64,000 nt of DNA from Clostridiales bacterium. Lineage in GTDB: Bacteria; Bacillota; Dethiobacteria; Dethiobacterales; Dethiobacteraceae. Shown here in pieces: positions 1-7,110 of this stretch; positions within the stretch are counted from its first letter, which is position 1, and each line of letters starts with the position of its first letter. The stretch covers positions 1 to 64,000 of the forward strand of contig JAGXRM010000037.1 in assembly GCA_018335855.1 (NCBI GenBank), in the 5' to 3' direction. Both the position numbers and the translations under genes were made by a program. The notes below the pieces were generated by a model, which did not search any database, was not told where the DNA came from, and saw only the letters and a program-made list of their open reading frames with translations.

Positions 1-98
1 CTCTAGCAACTTCCGGTCAGGCAATACCGTCAAATTTAGTGCTTTCACCTAAAAGCAACCCTTTTTGACTATGAATCAGGCGCACAGAATACTTACAT

Positions 99-872
99 TT
101 AATTTTTCTCGGCTTTAATTTTTTCGATGCCTTCTATTGTGGAATTAAGCTCTTCTTCAATTTTAGTAACTTCGCCCAGATATGACCCATCCTCAATCTT
201 CTGCCACTCTTTTAGTTTATTGTCTTTAGCAATTTCAAGGTCAAGATGAAGGTCTCTTTCTTCAATTGTCATTTGCTTTTTCTTATTTTGGCTTTGAGGA
301 TCGTTCTTTTTCTCCACTCTTTTAATCTCAATATTCTTACTGTCAATGACATTTTGTAATTGCTGAATATCTAATGCCAAGGTATCACAAAGCTTAAAAT
401 AATTTTCTCTAAATCTTATAATATCTGCCATAAGCTCTGCATCTTCAATTTTATCGATTTGATACCATAAGGATTTATTTTCATCCTGAGGACGTCTGAA
501 AGTATTCATCGGAAAATTAATGACTTGCTGCTTCAGTTGTTCTTTATTATCGACGAGGTTCTTCCTCCCATCGATATATTTTTTTGCTTTCTCAACTTCA
601 AATTTTAACTGAATTAATGTTGGTAGCTGTTGGATAATTCGTCTATTCCTTTCTTGATCTTTATGATCTTCTACCTGTATCCTTGCCACCACGAACGCTA
701 CAAGACCTACTAATATTGCACCAAATAACGCCCCAAAGTAACTGCCGTAAAATGAGATCCAATCGCTTGTGCTCCCTTGACTCCAAACTGTTGAAACCAT
801 TATCGGAGCAAACATCAAAGCAAGTAATATAACAACCCCCGAGATGATAATCACCTTGCTCTTCTTCATCAT
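99..872 (-). CDS. Membrane protein with cytoplasmic coiled coil, unknown function
   Basis: I do not recognise this protein. About the first 65 residues hold two hydrophobic segments (around residues 6-24 and 40-65 of the ATG form) joined by a short polar loop containing a WISFYGSYFGA stretch. The rest, roughly 190 residues, is highly charged and rich in Lys, Glu and Asp, with heptad-like spacing typical of coiled coils. The layout suggests a small membrane anchor with a long cytoplasmic helical arm. The reading frame can open at a GTG at 878, but ATG codons at 872 and 869 sit just behind AAAGGTGG, so 872 is preferred. It lies beside a cluster of broken restriction genes; a defence role is only inference from context. 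Confidence 0.6.
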   Translation of the reverse strand: MMKKSKVIIISGVVILLALMFAPIMVSTVWSQGSTSDWISFYGSYFGALFGAILVGLVAFVVARIQVEDHKDQERNRRIIQQLPTLIQLKFEVEKAKKYIDGRKNLVDNKEQLKQQVINFPMNTFRRPQDENKSLWYQIDKIEDAELMADIIRFRENYFKLCDTLALDIQQLQNVIDSKNIEIKRVEKKNDPQSQNKKKQMTIEERDLHLDLEIAKDNKLKEWQKIEDGSYLGEVTKIEEELNSTIEGIEKIKAEKN

Positions 873-929
873 GACCACCTTTCATTCATTATCAAGAATA
901 CACGCCTAAACATCTGGGAAGTACTTACA

Positions 930-990
930 AACTATATCTATCTTATCAACTCAACTATACAAAAAACACCCGTTATCTATCCTGTCAACT
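930..990. repeat. Degenerate repeat array, partner of 6591-6651
   Basis: Two copies of a motif resembling GTTGACAGGATAGATAACGG (minus-strand reading) lie about 35 bp apart. The same pair, with the same TATACAAAAA linker, recurs at 6591-6651. The pair brackets the restriction-gene remnants. Multiple short repeats of this kind resemble transposase-binding arrays at insertion-sequence ends; that identity is inference. Confidence 0.5.
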
Positions 991-1084
991 CACTTCCTTG
1001 ATTTTCAAAATACTTATTTTCTTCTTTACACACCATGAATTACAGCCATTCGGTCGAGAGAATGATATTGATGTCACATCCAAA

Positions 1085-2185
1085 TTAATAGTGTATTACC
1101 TTTGGACGGGTTTTCCAATCACTAAGATCAATAGTCCAATACTTTGCCCATTCCTTCATTTCCCCATATTCCGGATGATTTGGATTCTGTATGATTTCAC
1201 GGAAGTTCACAAATCCTCCGACACCGCCCACATCCTCAGGTGGTGTTTGACCACTTGCTTCCAACAAGTAGGGTGATTCCTTGTCGTGCCCCTCTATCAC
1301 GCGTACCAGCTGAATTTCGTGCTCCCAATTATCCCCCATGTCATAAGTATAGAGCATATGCTTATGCTCGGGGAAAAACTCTGACAAGATATGTCCTTCC
1401 ATTAATATAGCGCCTTCATCGTACTCCAGGTCCTCTTCAAATGGAACAAGTCTGGCAACCGGTATATGGTTGTTGCCGTCAAAGATGGCAAAGTCATATA
1501 AGTGGCAGTTCTTCCAGTCAAAGACCGACTGCAATACCTTGTGTAAACATGCAAATTCTATATCAGCAGGGACAATTATTCTCCGCACCGCTTTGTATAC
1601 ATCCAAATCAAGGGTGACCATCAATTCAAAAGCACGGTATTTATAAGCTTGCTTTCCTGTAAGTTCAGAAAGTGCACTAATCATTGCTTTGTAAGGGTAG
1701 AACCCCTCGCTTGTATTGCCGGTATAATTGACAATACGGTAATTTGCGGGAACACCAACCGTATCACTGAACATTTTTGCAATACTGTTATATTCTCTTC
1801 CAACATAAAAAGCACAGTCCAGTCCTGCTTTTGTTACCCACGCCGCTGTCTGTCTGTTACGATTTTGGGTAAACTCCACCTCGCCTGCCAAACGCAAATA
1901 TTCCCCCACCAGTTCGGGGTTTAAATTCATGTACAAAAGTGTGTTTAAAATGGCGGTTCTCATCATCTCCGCTACATTTTTCAGATCCTTCCGCTTAACT
2001 TGGTAAATCGCAACGGTAAAACGTGTGGCGTTGTTCACTAAGACAAGCATGTCCTCTGCTCTACGATTGTCCCATACTTTAGTCCAATTTGCTGTCCAAG
2101 AAAACAGCGGGTCTACGACTTTGTGTACGGATGGACAATCGACTCCCATGGCATCCGCTAGTTTTTTCGTCAGTGCAATTTGCAT
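1085..2185 (-). CDS. DUF6933-like plus plasmid pRiA4b ORF-3-like protein
   Basis: The C-terminal half matches the pRiA4b ORF-3 family (also called the IS1096 passenger-like domain), with the hallmarks YDMGDNWEHEI and PPEDVGGVGGF. The N-terminal half, opening MQIALTKKLADAMG, resembles DUF6933, a domain of unknown function often found alone or fused to this partner. The family occurs on plasmids and mobile islands; no biochemical role is established that I can name. The start is set at 2185, where GGAAGTGAG precedes the ATG; a longer frame from 2209 would include the ribosome site. The gene looks intact at 366 residues. Its neighbours are broken fragments downstream and the membrane protein on the other side. 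Confidence 0.8.
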   Translation of the reverse strand: MQIALTKKLADAMGVDCPSVHKVVDPLFSWTANWTKVWDNRRAEDMLVLVNNATRFTVAIYQVKRKDLKNVAEMMRTAILNTLLYMNLNPELVGEYLRLAGEVEFTQNRNRQTAAWVTKAGLDCAFYVGREYNSIAKMFSDTVGVPANYRIVNYTGNTSEGFYPYKAMISALSELTGKQAYKYRAFELMVTLDLDVYKAVRRIIVPADIEFACLHKVLQSVFDWKNCHLYDFAIFDGNNHIPVARLVPFEEDLEYDEGAILMEGHILSEFFPEHKHMLYTYDMGDNWEHEIQLVRVIEGHDKESPYLLEASGQTPPEDVGGVGGFVNFREIIQNPNHPEYGEMKEWAKYWTIDLSDWKTRPKVIHY

Positions 2186-2246
2186 ATTCTCACTTCCTTT
2201 TTCTATCATTAAGTTATCATCGTATCGTAAATACGGATCAAAGTTT

Positions 2247-2461
2247 TCATTTTTTATAGAAACGACAATTCAGTTCGTGCAAAGCAAGCAGCGGACCCTG
2301 ATCATAAGTTTCACCTGGATACAGCTTTTTCATTTCGAAGAATCTGTCCAGCATCCAAGGAATGGTGTCTTCTTGCCCTCTGAAGCCAAGAATCAGACAA
2401 ACTACTGACTGCACATAAGGGCTTCGGATATCAGCATACTGTTCCTTTAGCACCGGAGAAT
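2247..2461 (-). pseudogene. C-terminal fragment of an unidentified helical protein
   Basis: About 70 residues read cleanly to a stop at 2247 and include helical stretches such as VQSVVCLILGF and TIPWMLDRFFEMKK, which suggest the last alpha-hairpins of a HEAT-like repeat protein. There is no convincing ribosome site at the internal ATG (2453), and upstream the frame runs into a fragment of a different family at about 2461. I read it as the 3' end of a gene lost by deletion. Confidence 0.4.
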
Positions 2462-2599
2462 AGTCTTTTTTACTCTATCATCCCAATTATCAGTAAGTTT
2501 ATTGATTCCATCAACGGCACGGTGATAAGTTTCTAAAGTATCAATTCTAGTGTTTAAGGTCAGGTTTTTGATAATCCGCAACCATTTTGTTAAAGAATC
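2462..2599 (-). pseudogene. DUF262-like fragment
   Basis: A minus-strand frame without a start codon reads DSLTKWLRIIKNLTLNTRI followed by LETYHRAVDGINKL. This resembles the helical region of DUF262-family proteins, where a WMRxxxNLxxNT block is followed by an RAxxxINxL block. It is joined at both ends to unrelated fragments, so only about 45 codons survive. Together with its neighbours it shows at least two deletion junctions within 400 bp. Confidence 0.4.
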
Positions 2600-2831
2600 A
2601 TTGTTTTTCAATCAAAACAATGCTCCCATTGTTGTCAACTGCAGTTAAGTCACTCCGACCATTCTTTTCATTTTTAACTTGCCGTCCAACGATGAGCATT
2701 GATTCCTCATCGTCACATAGCATATCGATGCTGCATCTTAGAATTTCTTCTATATCGTTTTCCTGTATGCCTAGATCTGAAAAAGTTACAGCTTCAATTT
2801 TCTCAGCTTTCTTTCCCTTGATATTGTACAC
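2598..2831 (-). pseudogene. DUF91/NucS-like nuclease, N-terminal fragment
   Basis: Seventy-seven residues start at an ATG behind AAGGAGGTGCA. They resemble the N-terminal part of DUF91 or NucS/EndoMS-type PD-(D/E)XK proteins: the sequence GRSDLTAVDNNGSIVLIE has the D...(I/V)xE spacing of that fold. The catalytic E-x-K is cut right after the Glu, where IEKQ runs into a stop at a junction with the DUF262-like fragment. Family assignment rests on this short match only. The gene start and ribosome site are intact, so a short peptide may still be made. Confidence 0.45.
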
Positions 2832-2903
2832 ATTGCACCTCCTTAGCCTAGATATCGATAAATTCGGATCCTGTCACACACCGAAGAGAATATTGCTTCA
2901 TTT

Positions 2904-3040
2904 TTACTTAAAGAGCTTTCTCATTGCCCTTCCTGTTGCTTTTCCAGCTGTCCTTCTACCTACCCTCTTTGCCATTTTCTTTGGACTCCCGCTGGTAATA
3001 GCAGACACATCCCCCAGTAGCTTAGCGATCTGATACAAAA
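2904..3040 (-). pseudogene. C-terminal fragment of a small basic protein
   Basis: A minus-strand frame with no start codon reads RGVLYQIAKLLGDVSAI, then KKMAKRVGRRTAGKATGR, and ends RKLFK at a stop at 2904. It is very basic. Similar short basic tails occur in clostridial proteins of unknown function, but I cannot name a family. It abuts the broken end of hsdR, marking another deletion junction. Confidence 0.35.
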
Positions 3041-3054
3041 CTCCTCGTGTTTTG

Positions 3055-3584
3055 CTAATCGACAATGTTCTCACACCTTGTTGTGCCGTCTTCCACTGCT
3101 CGGGTCATATCATACACATCAATATAGTCACCAAAGACCGCTCTGGTGTTTTTATCAGTCAATTCTACAGGCGTACCCGTAAACCCGATATAGGAAGCAT
3201 TAGGCAGACTATCTCGCATGTATTTGGCATAGCCATACTTTACATCGGCTTCGGTTTTACCTTTTACCACCTCTGCCCCGAAACCATACTGACTGCGATG
3301 GGCTTCATCAGCTATGACGATGACATTCTTTCTGTCTGTCAGAATCACATTTTTTGCATAGTCAGGTGAACTTTCCGCTACTTTATCCAAAACAGGATAA
3401 GAATGAGAGTTTTCTTTCACTTCATTGGCAAAGGGAGCAAATTTATGAATGGTTGTAAAGATAATGCCCCCGCTGGTGCGGTTGTTAAGCAGCTCTCTTA
3501 AAAAACTATCTCGTAACCCAGCTCTTCAAACCATTCTAGAGTAGCTTCTTCCAGATGGGATTCACAGAAACTATTCTTTGCCAT
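3055..3584 (-). pseudogene. hsdR: Type I restriction subunit HsdR, doubly truncated
   Basis: HsdR is the ATP-dependent translocase and nuclease of type I restriction enzymes. Here the first 28 codons are present (ATG at 3584 behind [30 protein letters not shown]), then a stop and a jump to the motor domain: [20 protein letters not shown], the DEAH box in [14 protein letters not shown], and motif III in GFTGTPVEL. The frame ends at 3055 soon after [12 protein letters not shown]. Nuclease domain, Walker A and the second motor lobe are all missing, so the product cannot work. The start overlaps the end of the KilA-N gene by 14 bp, the usual close spacing of a type I operon. Confidence 0.85.
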
Positions 3585-4455
3585 TTACTGCACCTCCTCT
3601 TGCCTTGGTTCCTATATCTTCTAATTTTTTAATCGTTTTATTATCTAATAACGACTTTAATTGCGACCTAGCTATTTTGTTGAGGGTAATAAGCCTCTCG
3701 TGCTGAGGTAACCCATCATCAATAAAAACAGCATTCATATTTTCTAGGTTAACCATGACAATAAGCTGTTCAATTGTAGCATAATCTCGGACATTGCCTT
3801 TATAATCTGGATTCTCATCACGCCACTGCTTAGCTGTTTTGCCAAATAGGGCAACATTCAAAACATCTGCTTCATTAGCATAGGTTATTCTTTTTTGTTT
3901 TTCAGTTAAATTATTTGTAATTAAGTTTTCTTTAATTGCATCAGTATGTATTTTATAATTTAGTTTTGCAAGAACTCGATTAATATTCCATTCAAGAGAT
4001 AGTCTGCTATTTTCATCAGTCTTTAATCGTTGGTAGTCTTTGATAATATATAGCTTAAATTCCGGTGATACCCACGATGCGAATTCAAAAGCTATATCCT
4101 TATGAGCATAAGTGCCTCCATACCTTCCGGATTTCGAAATAAGACCTATAGCACTGGTAGATATTATCCACTTTTGTGGTGATAAAACAAAGGTGTTTGT
4201 TCCTGCTTGATTTTTAAACTGGTCGAATTCGACCAGTTTAAAATCCTGATTGTTAAGTTGTTCCCACAAGCCTAAAAATTCAATGGTACTTCTACTTCTA
4301 AGCCAATACTTTACAACATCTGCTGGAAACTCAGGATTTTTATACTTTGCAATGTCAGTCAGACTTATATAGTCACCATCATTACCTGCTGAAAAAATTG
4401 CAATCTCTCTGCCTTTGGCTTTAATCTTAGCTTTTAATACCTTATCCTTAACCAT
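3571..4455 (-). CDS. KilA-N domain protein
   Basis: The N-terminal 140 residues match the KilA-N DNA-binding domain of phage and viral proteins: DGDYISLTDIAKY near residue 30, a WLRSRSTIEFLGLWE block, then SGRYGGTYAHKDIAFEFASW and FKLYIIKDYQRLK. The remainder is helical and probably a C-terminal accessory domain. KilA-N genes often sit inside type I restriction operons between hsdS and hsdR, as here. The start at 4455 follows GGAGG with 8 bp spacing and overlaps the end of the hsdS remnant. It seems intact at 294 residues. Role in the operon is not established; a regulatory or DNA-binding function is inferred. Confidence 0.85.
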   Translation of the reverse strand: MVKDKVLKAKIKAKGREIAIFSAGNDGDYISLTDIAKYKNPEFPADVVKYWLRSRSTIEFLGLWEQLNNQDFKLVEFDQFKNQAGTNTFVLSPQKWIISTSAIGLISKSGRYGGTYAHKDIAFEFASWVSPEFKLYIIKDYQRLKTDENSRLSLEWNINRVLAKLNYKIHTDAIKENLITNNLTEKQKRITYANEADVLNVALFGKTAKQWRDENPDYKGNVRDYATIEQLIVMVNLENMNAVFIDDGLPQHERLITLNKIARSQLKSLLDNKTIKKLEDIGTKARGGAVNGKE

Positions 4456-4823
4456 CTATTATACCTCCTATCGCCACTCGGATTTCGCCGGACATTAGTT
4501 TGGGGAGTAGGGCATCTCTTATCTCTTATCGCTTTAAGTTTTCCGTTTTGTATGCTAATCTCTATCATTTGTTTAAAAATTGGGGTCATGATACCACTTA
4601 ATGTCTTCATGTCAGGATCTTTTGGTATAAGCACCTTAGATTCTGATAAATGACTTCTTTTGATGTGACCCATTGTTGTTGCTTTATCTTTTGCAATCGC
4701 CCTAAATCTTTCAAGATGTTTTAATGTCCACATGTAGTAGAACCACTTATCATACTTATCTGAGGTAACCTTGAATAAATGTTGATTTAGTCCTCCTACG
4801 CCGCCGCTCCAAATCTTTACCAT
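4434..4823 (-). pseudogene. hsdS: Type I specificity subunit HsdS, frameshifted C-terminal half
   Basis: HsdS carries two target-recognition domains that set the DNA site of type I enzymes. This gene holds only the end of one such domain (GGLNQHLFKVTSDKYDKWFYY) and the following conserved helix. Near its end the frame is broken: codons read IRDKRCPTPQ, whereas removing one copy of a 7-bp tandem duplication at 4515-4528 restores IRDALLPKLMSGEIRV, the normal HsdS ending. The start ATG at 4823 overlaps the stop of the upstream gene. The N-terminal recognition domain is absent. It could be read as a complement to the target-recognition domain carried by the upstream gene. Confidence 0.8.
4515..4528. 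repeat. 7-bp tandem duplication causing the hsdS frameshift
   Basis: TCTCTTA is present twice head to tail (4515-4521 and 4522-4528). Deleting one unit brings the conserved LPKLMSGEIRV ending of HsdS back into frame, so this duplication is the lesion. Confidence 0.85.
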
Positions 4824-6418
4824 TAATGTTCCTGACCAATTAATTGGTTATATAAACCGTCTTTAATATTTGACCAGCGACTTTCCGCCTTTTTGATGGT
4901 TTCCTTATACACTTCTAATTCGACCTGGTACTGATTGATGATTTCCTGCTGCTTGTCAAATGGCAGCAATGGGATCTCCATTTCCATGATGTCTGAATAA
5001 TTTATATTCATGATGGTCGTGCCCCGCTGGAAGCTTTTGATGATCGCCAGACCAACAGGGCTTTCAAAGAATATTTTGATAAACTCACCTTTGACCTTTT
5101 CCTTGGTTCTAATAACAATGAGATTTGCTGAGGCAATGATAATTTTATCTTGTTTTGCAAATACAGCTGATTTAATCGCCGTCCCCCGGCAGGAGAGTAC
5201 TACATCGTCTGTCATCAGTTCGTAACGCTTAACCTTCCGTTCTTCTTCATCGATGGTATCCATATCCCGGTAATCTATTTCCCCGTTTTCAATGTTGGAG
5301 ATATTTAAAATTGAGATGTTTCCAAGGGAAGTATCTTTTTTAAGAATGGATTTTCCTCTAAATACCTCTGCCACATCTTTCAGCTTGACCTTCTGGATAT
5401 TGGAGTTTTTGAACCTTTGAATGTGTTCATCATCATCTGCTAACAATAGCTCTATGCGCCAGTCTTCATGAGATAAAAACTCATTTGTTGGGATGGACTT
5501 CCTATCCTTAACCTCTACAACCTTCTTGTTCGGTTCAAACATACCGATTTCAACTTTAGCCTTTCTCTTTGTAGATATCGACAGAAGATAAGTTTTAATA
5601 GCGGTTACTGGCCTGAAAGTGCCTTCCGGCAAAATGTATATACTGTCTACGTGGAAGTTGTCTACAATATAAGTACGTAGCTTTTCATAACCCATTGTTG
5701 CAAAGGTTATTTTTGCAGGAACAATGATATCCAAAGTTCCACTCTCATTCAGATGTGTCAGCATGTTTTCAATGGCAATACCGTCGCTGTCTTTTGTTAG
5801 AAACTTTCTGCTTATATCATCCGCTTTATGTCCGAAATCCGGAAGTGAATAGATATAATCAAAATTGTTATCTTGTAAGCAGATTGTGTAGATGGACTCA
5901 AACCTGATGGTAGCGTTTCTTTTATCTCCAAAGGATAATTGTAGTAAAATATGCATGGGCTTATATTGTGTCGTCAATATAAACTCTGCGTCCTGAAATC
6001 CATCAATTAAATCCCTAAGGCCCGACAGGTGCTTTTCAGCTTCGGTGATAAGTATTTTCCTAGGCTTGAGAGAACTTATTCTGTCGCTGATATAATGGGT
6101 GAGATGCATGGGAGAGATCACCATACCCATTCGATCGTTTTTATAAATTTCCAACGCGAAGTCGATCAGGTCAATTTTCCTTAGTGCCTCGAAGATATCA
6201 AAGAAATCATCTCTATCAGCGGGAAAGAAGCCTAATTCATCTTCTGTGGTTTTTTTCATTAATTGAAAGAGCTTCTCTTTGTCATTCTTAATATCTAGTT
6301 TCTCTTGAAGCTTCTTCAATGTCATTTTTACACGAAGCATCTCCTTCAGAAGTTGCTCTCTGGAAGATATCTGTCTCTGGTATAAGACATTCAATGCTGT
6401 ATCAATGTTCATGCCCAA
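4823..6418 (-). CDS. Methyltransferase-like domain lacking catalytic motifs, fused to HsdS-type recognition domain
   Basis: Residues about 1-300 follow the layout of N6-adenine methyltransferases of type I systems: an N-terminal helical part, then a Rossmann-like region. The cofactor motif is replaced by RKILITEAEKHLSGLRDL and the catalytic NPPF position by IYSLPDFGHK, so methylation is unlikely. Later strands are well kept (GTLDIIVPAKITF, VDSIYILPEGTFRPVTAIKT). Residues about 345-520 form an HsdS recognition domain (VKLKDVAEVFRGKSILKK; then SFQRGTTIMNINYSDIMEMEIP, a typical HsdS block) ending in a conserved long helix. The start is TTG at 6418 behind GGGGAGG; ATG at 6412 is the alternative. 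A strong promoter precedes it. No active HsdM is in the window. It could be a DNA-binding remnant or an adapted recognition factor. Confidence 0.65.
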   Translation of the reverse strand: MGMNIDTALNVLYQRQISSREQLLKEMLRVKMTLKKLQEKLDIKNDKEKLFQLMKKTTEDELGFFPADRDDFFDIFEALRKIDLIDFALEIYKNDRMGMVISPMHLTHYISDRISSLKPRKILITEAEKHLSGLRDLIDGFQDAEFILTTQYKPMHILLQLSFGDKRNATIRFESIYTICLQDNNFDYIYSLPDFGHKADDISRKFLTKDSDGIAIENMLTHLNESGTLDIIVPAKITFATMGYEKLRTYIVDNFHVDSIYILPEGTFRPVTAIKTYLLSISTKRKAKVEIGMFEPNKKVVEVKDRKSIPTNEFLSHEDWRIELLLADDDEHIQRFKNSNIQKVKLKDVAEVFRGKSILKKDTSLGNISILNISNIENGEIDYRDMDTIDEEERKVKRYELMTDDVVLSCRGTAIKSAVFAKQDKIIIASANLIVIRTKEKVKGEFIKIFFESPVGLAIIKSFQRGTTIMNINYSDIMEMEIPLLPFDKQQEIINQYQVELEVYKETIKKAESRWSNIKDGLYNQLIGQEH

Positions 6419-6431
6419 ATTAGACCTCCCC

Positions 6432-6489
6432 TCTTAACTATTTTGACAATATTATTATACTTCTTAACTATTTAGTATGTCAATACTAA
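6432..6489 (-). promoter_or_regulatory. Promoter with operator-like repeats upstream of the methyltransferase-like gene
   Basis: Minus strand: TTGACA (6478-6483), 18-bp spacer, TATAAT (6454-6459). The motif AAATAGTTAAGA occurs twice, 30 bp apart (6432-6443 and 6462-6473), straddling the -10 box. A TAGTAT/ATACTA inverted repeat (6474-6489) covers the -35 box. This arrangement fits a repressed or autoregulated promoter. Confidence 0.75.
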
Positions 6490-6590
6490 ATTTGTGTTTT
6501 TAGTAAATATTTTTTAATTCACGGTACACTTCGCTGACATCATGGAAACATTAATAACTATTTCCACCATAGATCACAACGGTTAAACTA

Positions 6591-6651
6591 CATCTATCCT
6601 GTCTCCACAACCTATACAAAAATGGCCGTTATCTAATATGTCAACTCAACC
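6591..6651. repeat. Second copy of the 930-990 repeat array
   Basis: Contains GTTGACATATTAGATAACGG and GGAGACAGGATAGATGTAG (minus-strand reading) joined by a TATACAAAAA linker, matching 930-990 with scattered differences and in the same orientation. Region 6490-7110 holds no credible gene; it is made up of this array, an inverted repeat, an attachment-site copy and another repeat array. Confidence 0.5.
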
Positions 6652-6700
6652 CTCTCACAATCAATGCCGTTGACCTGTTCCCACACATAACAAAAATAGG

Positions 6701-6761
6701 GCTTTCCAGTCAAACTGCCGCCAGCTATTTTTATAACATTAAGCAGCAAACACTGGAAAGC
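6701..6761. repeat. Inverted repeat GCTTTCCAGT
   Basis: A perfect 10-bp inverted repeat (6701-6710 and 6752-6761) with a 41-bp loop. It lies just beyond the duplicated rlmD 3' end and may be the original rlmD terminator or a small element's ends. No T-run clearly favours either. Confidence 0.4.
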
Positions 6762-6796
6762 TCTTTATTACCGGGTTTCTTCATCTATCATTTTCA

Positions 6797-6830
6797 ACCC
6801 TTGACATCAATACTACCGTCTCCACGTGGC
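6797..6830 (-). repeat. Putative attachment site, duplicated rlmD 3' end (distal copy)
   Basis: This 34-bp stretch matches 29033-29066 with one mismatch (6823). Read on the minus strand it encodes the residues HVETVVLMSRV, the C-terminus of RlmD, and runs on in frame to a TGA. Such duplication of a gene's 3' end is the signature of an integrative element inserted there; the intervening 22 kb is the presumed island. Confidence 0.75.
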
Positions 6831-6875
6831 ACGAACCGTTCATTTTGATGTCTAGACTGTAGTTTAGCATATTTC

Positions 6876-7082
6876 CGTCGAAGGAAATATGTCCACGCTG
6901 TTTTTCACATTCTGTACGTTCGCGGGAATATGTCCACGTTTTTAGGTCGAGTGCTCAATTTGGATGTTTTCCCAAATGTAAAATGGCTCAAGAGGACATC
7001 ATTGATGATTTGCAAGCTGTCCGTTCTCGGAAACATATCCACGGTATTTTTTACACTAAAGGTAGACGGGAACATATCAACA
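6876..7082. repeat. Four degenerate CGGGAAYATRTCCACG repeats
   Basis: Copies lie at 6876-6897, 6921-6938, 7026-7043 and 7064-7082, all in one orientation and most followed by a T-rich run. They resemble the rlmD coding sequence just beside the attachment site (GCGGGAACATGTCCAC at 29073-29088). The first copy also forms a perfect CATATTTCC/GGAAATATG hairpin (6868-6891). They may be leftovers of successive integrations or transposase-binding repeats of a lost insertion sequence. Confidence 0.6.
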
Positions 7083-7110
7083 TAAAAATATGTACGGATA
7101 TTTCTTGCAT

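Noticed and set aside
1-98. End of a gene at the window edge
   Set aside because: No frame with convincing similarity; nothing is called.
3055-6418. A working type I restriction system
   Set aside because: hsdR is doubly truncated, hsdS is partial and frameshifted, and the methyltransferase-like domain lacks catalytic motifs.
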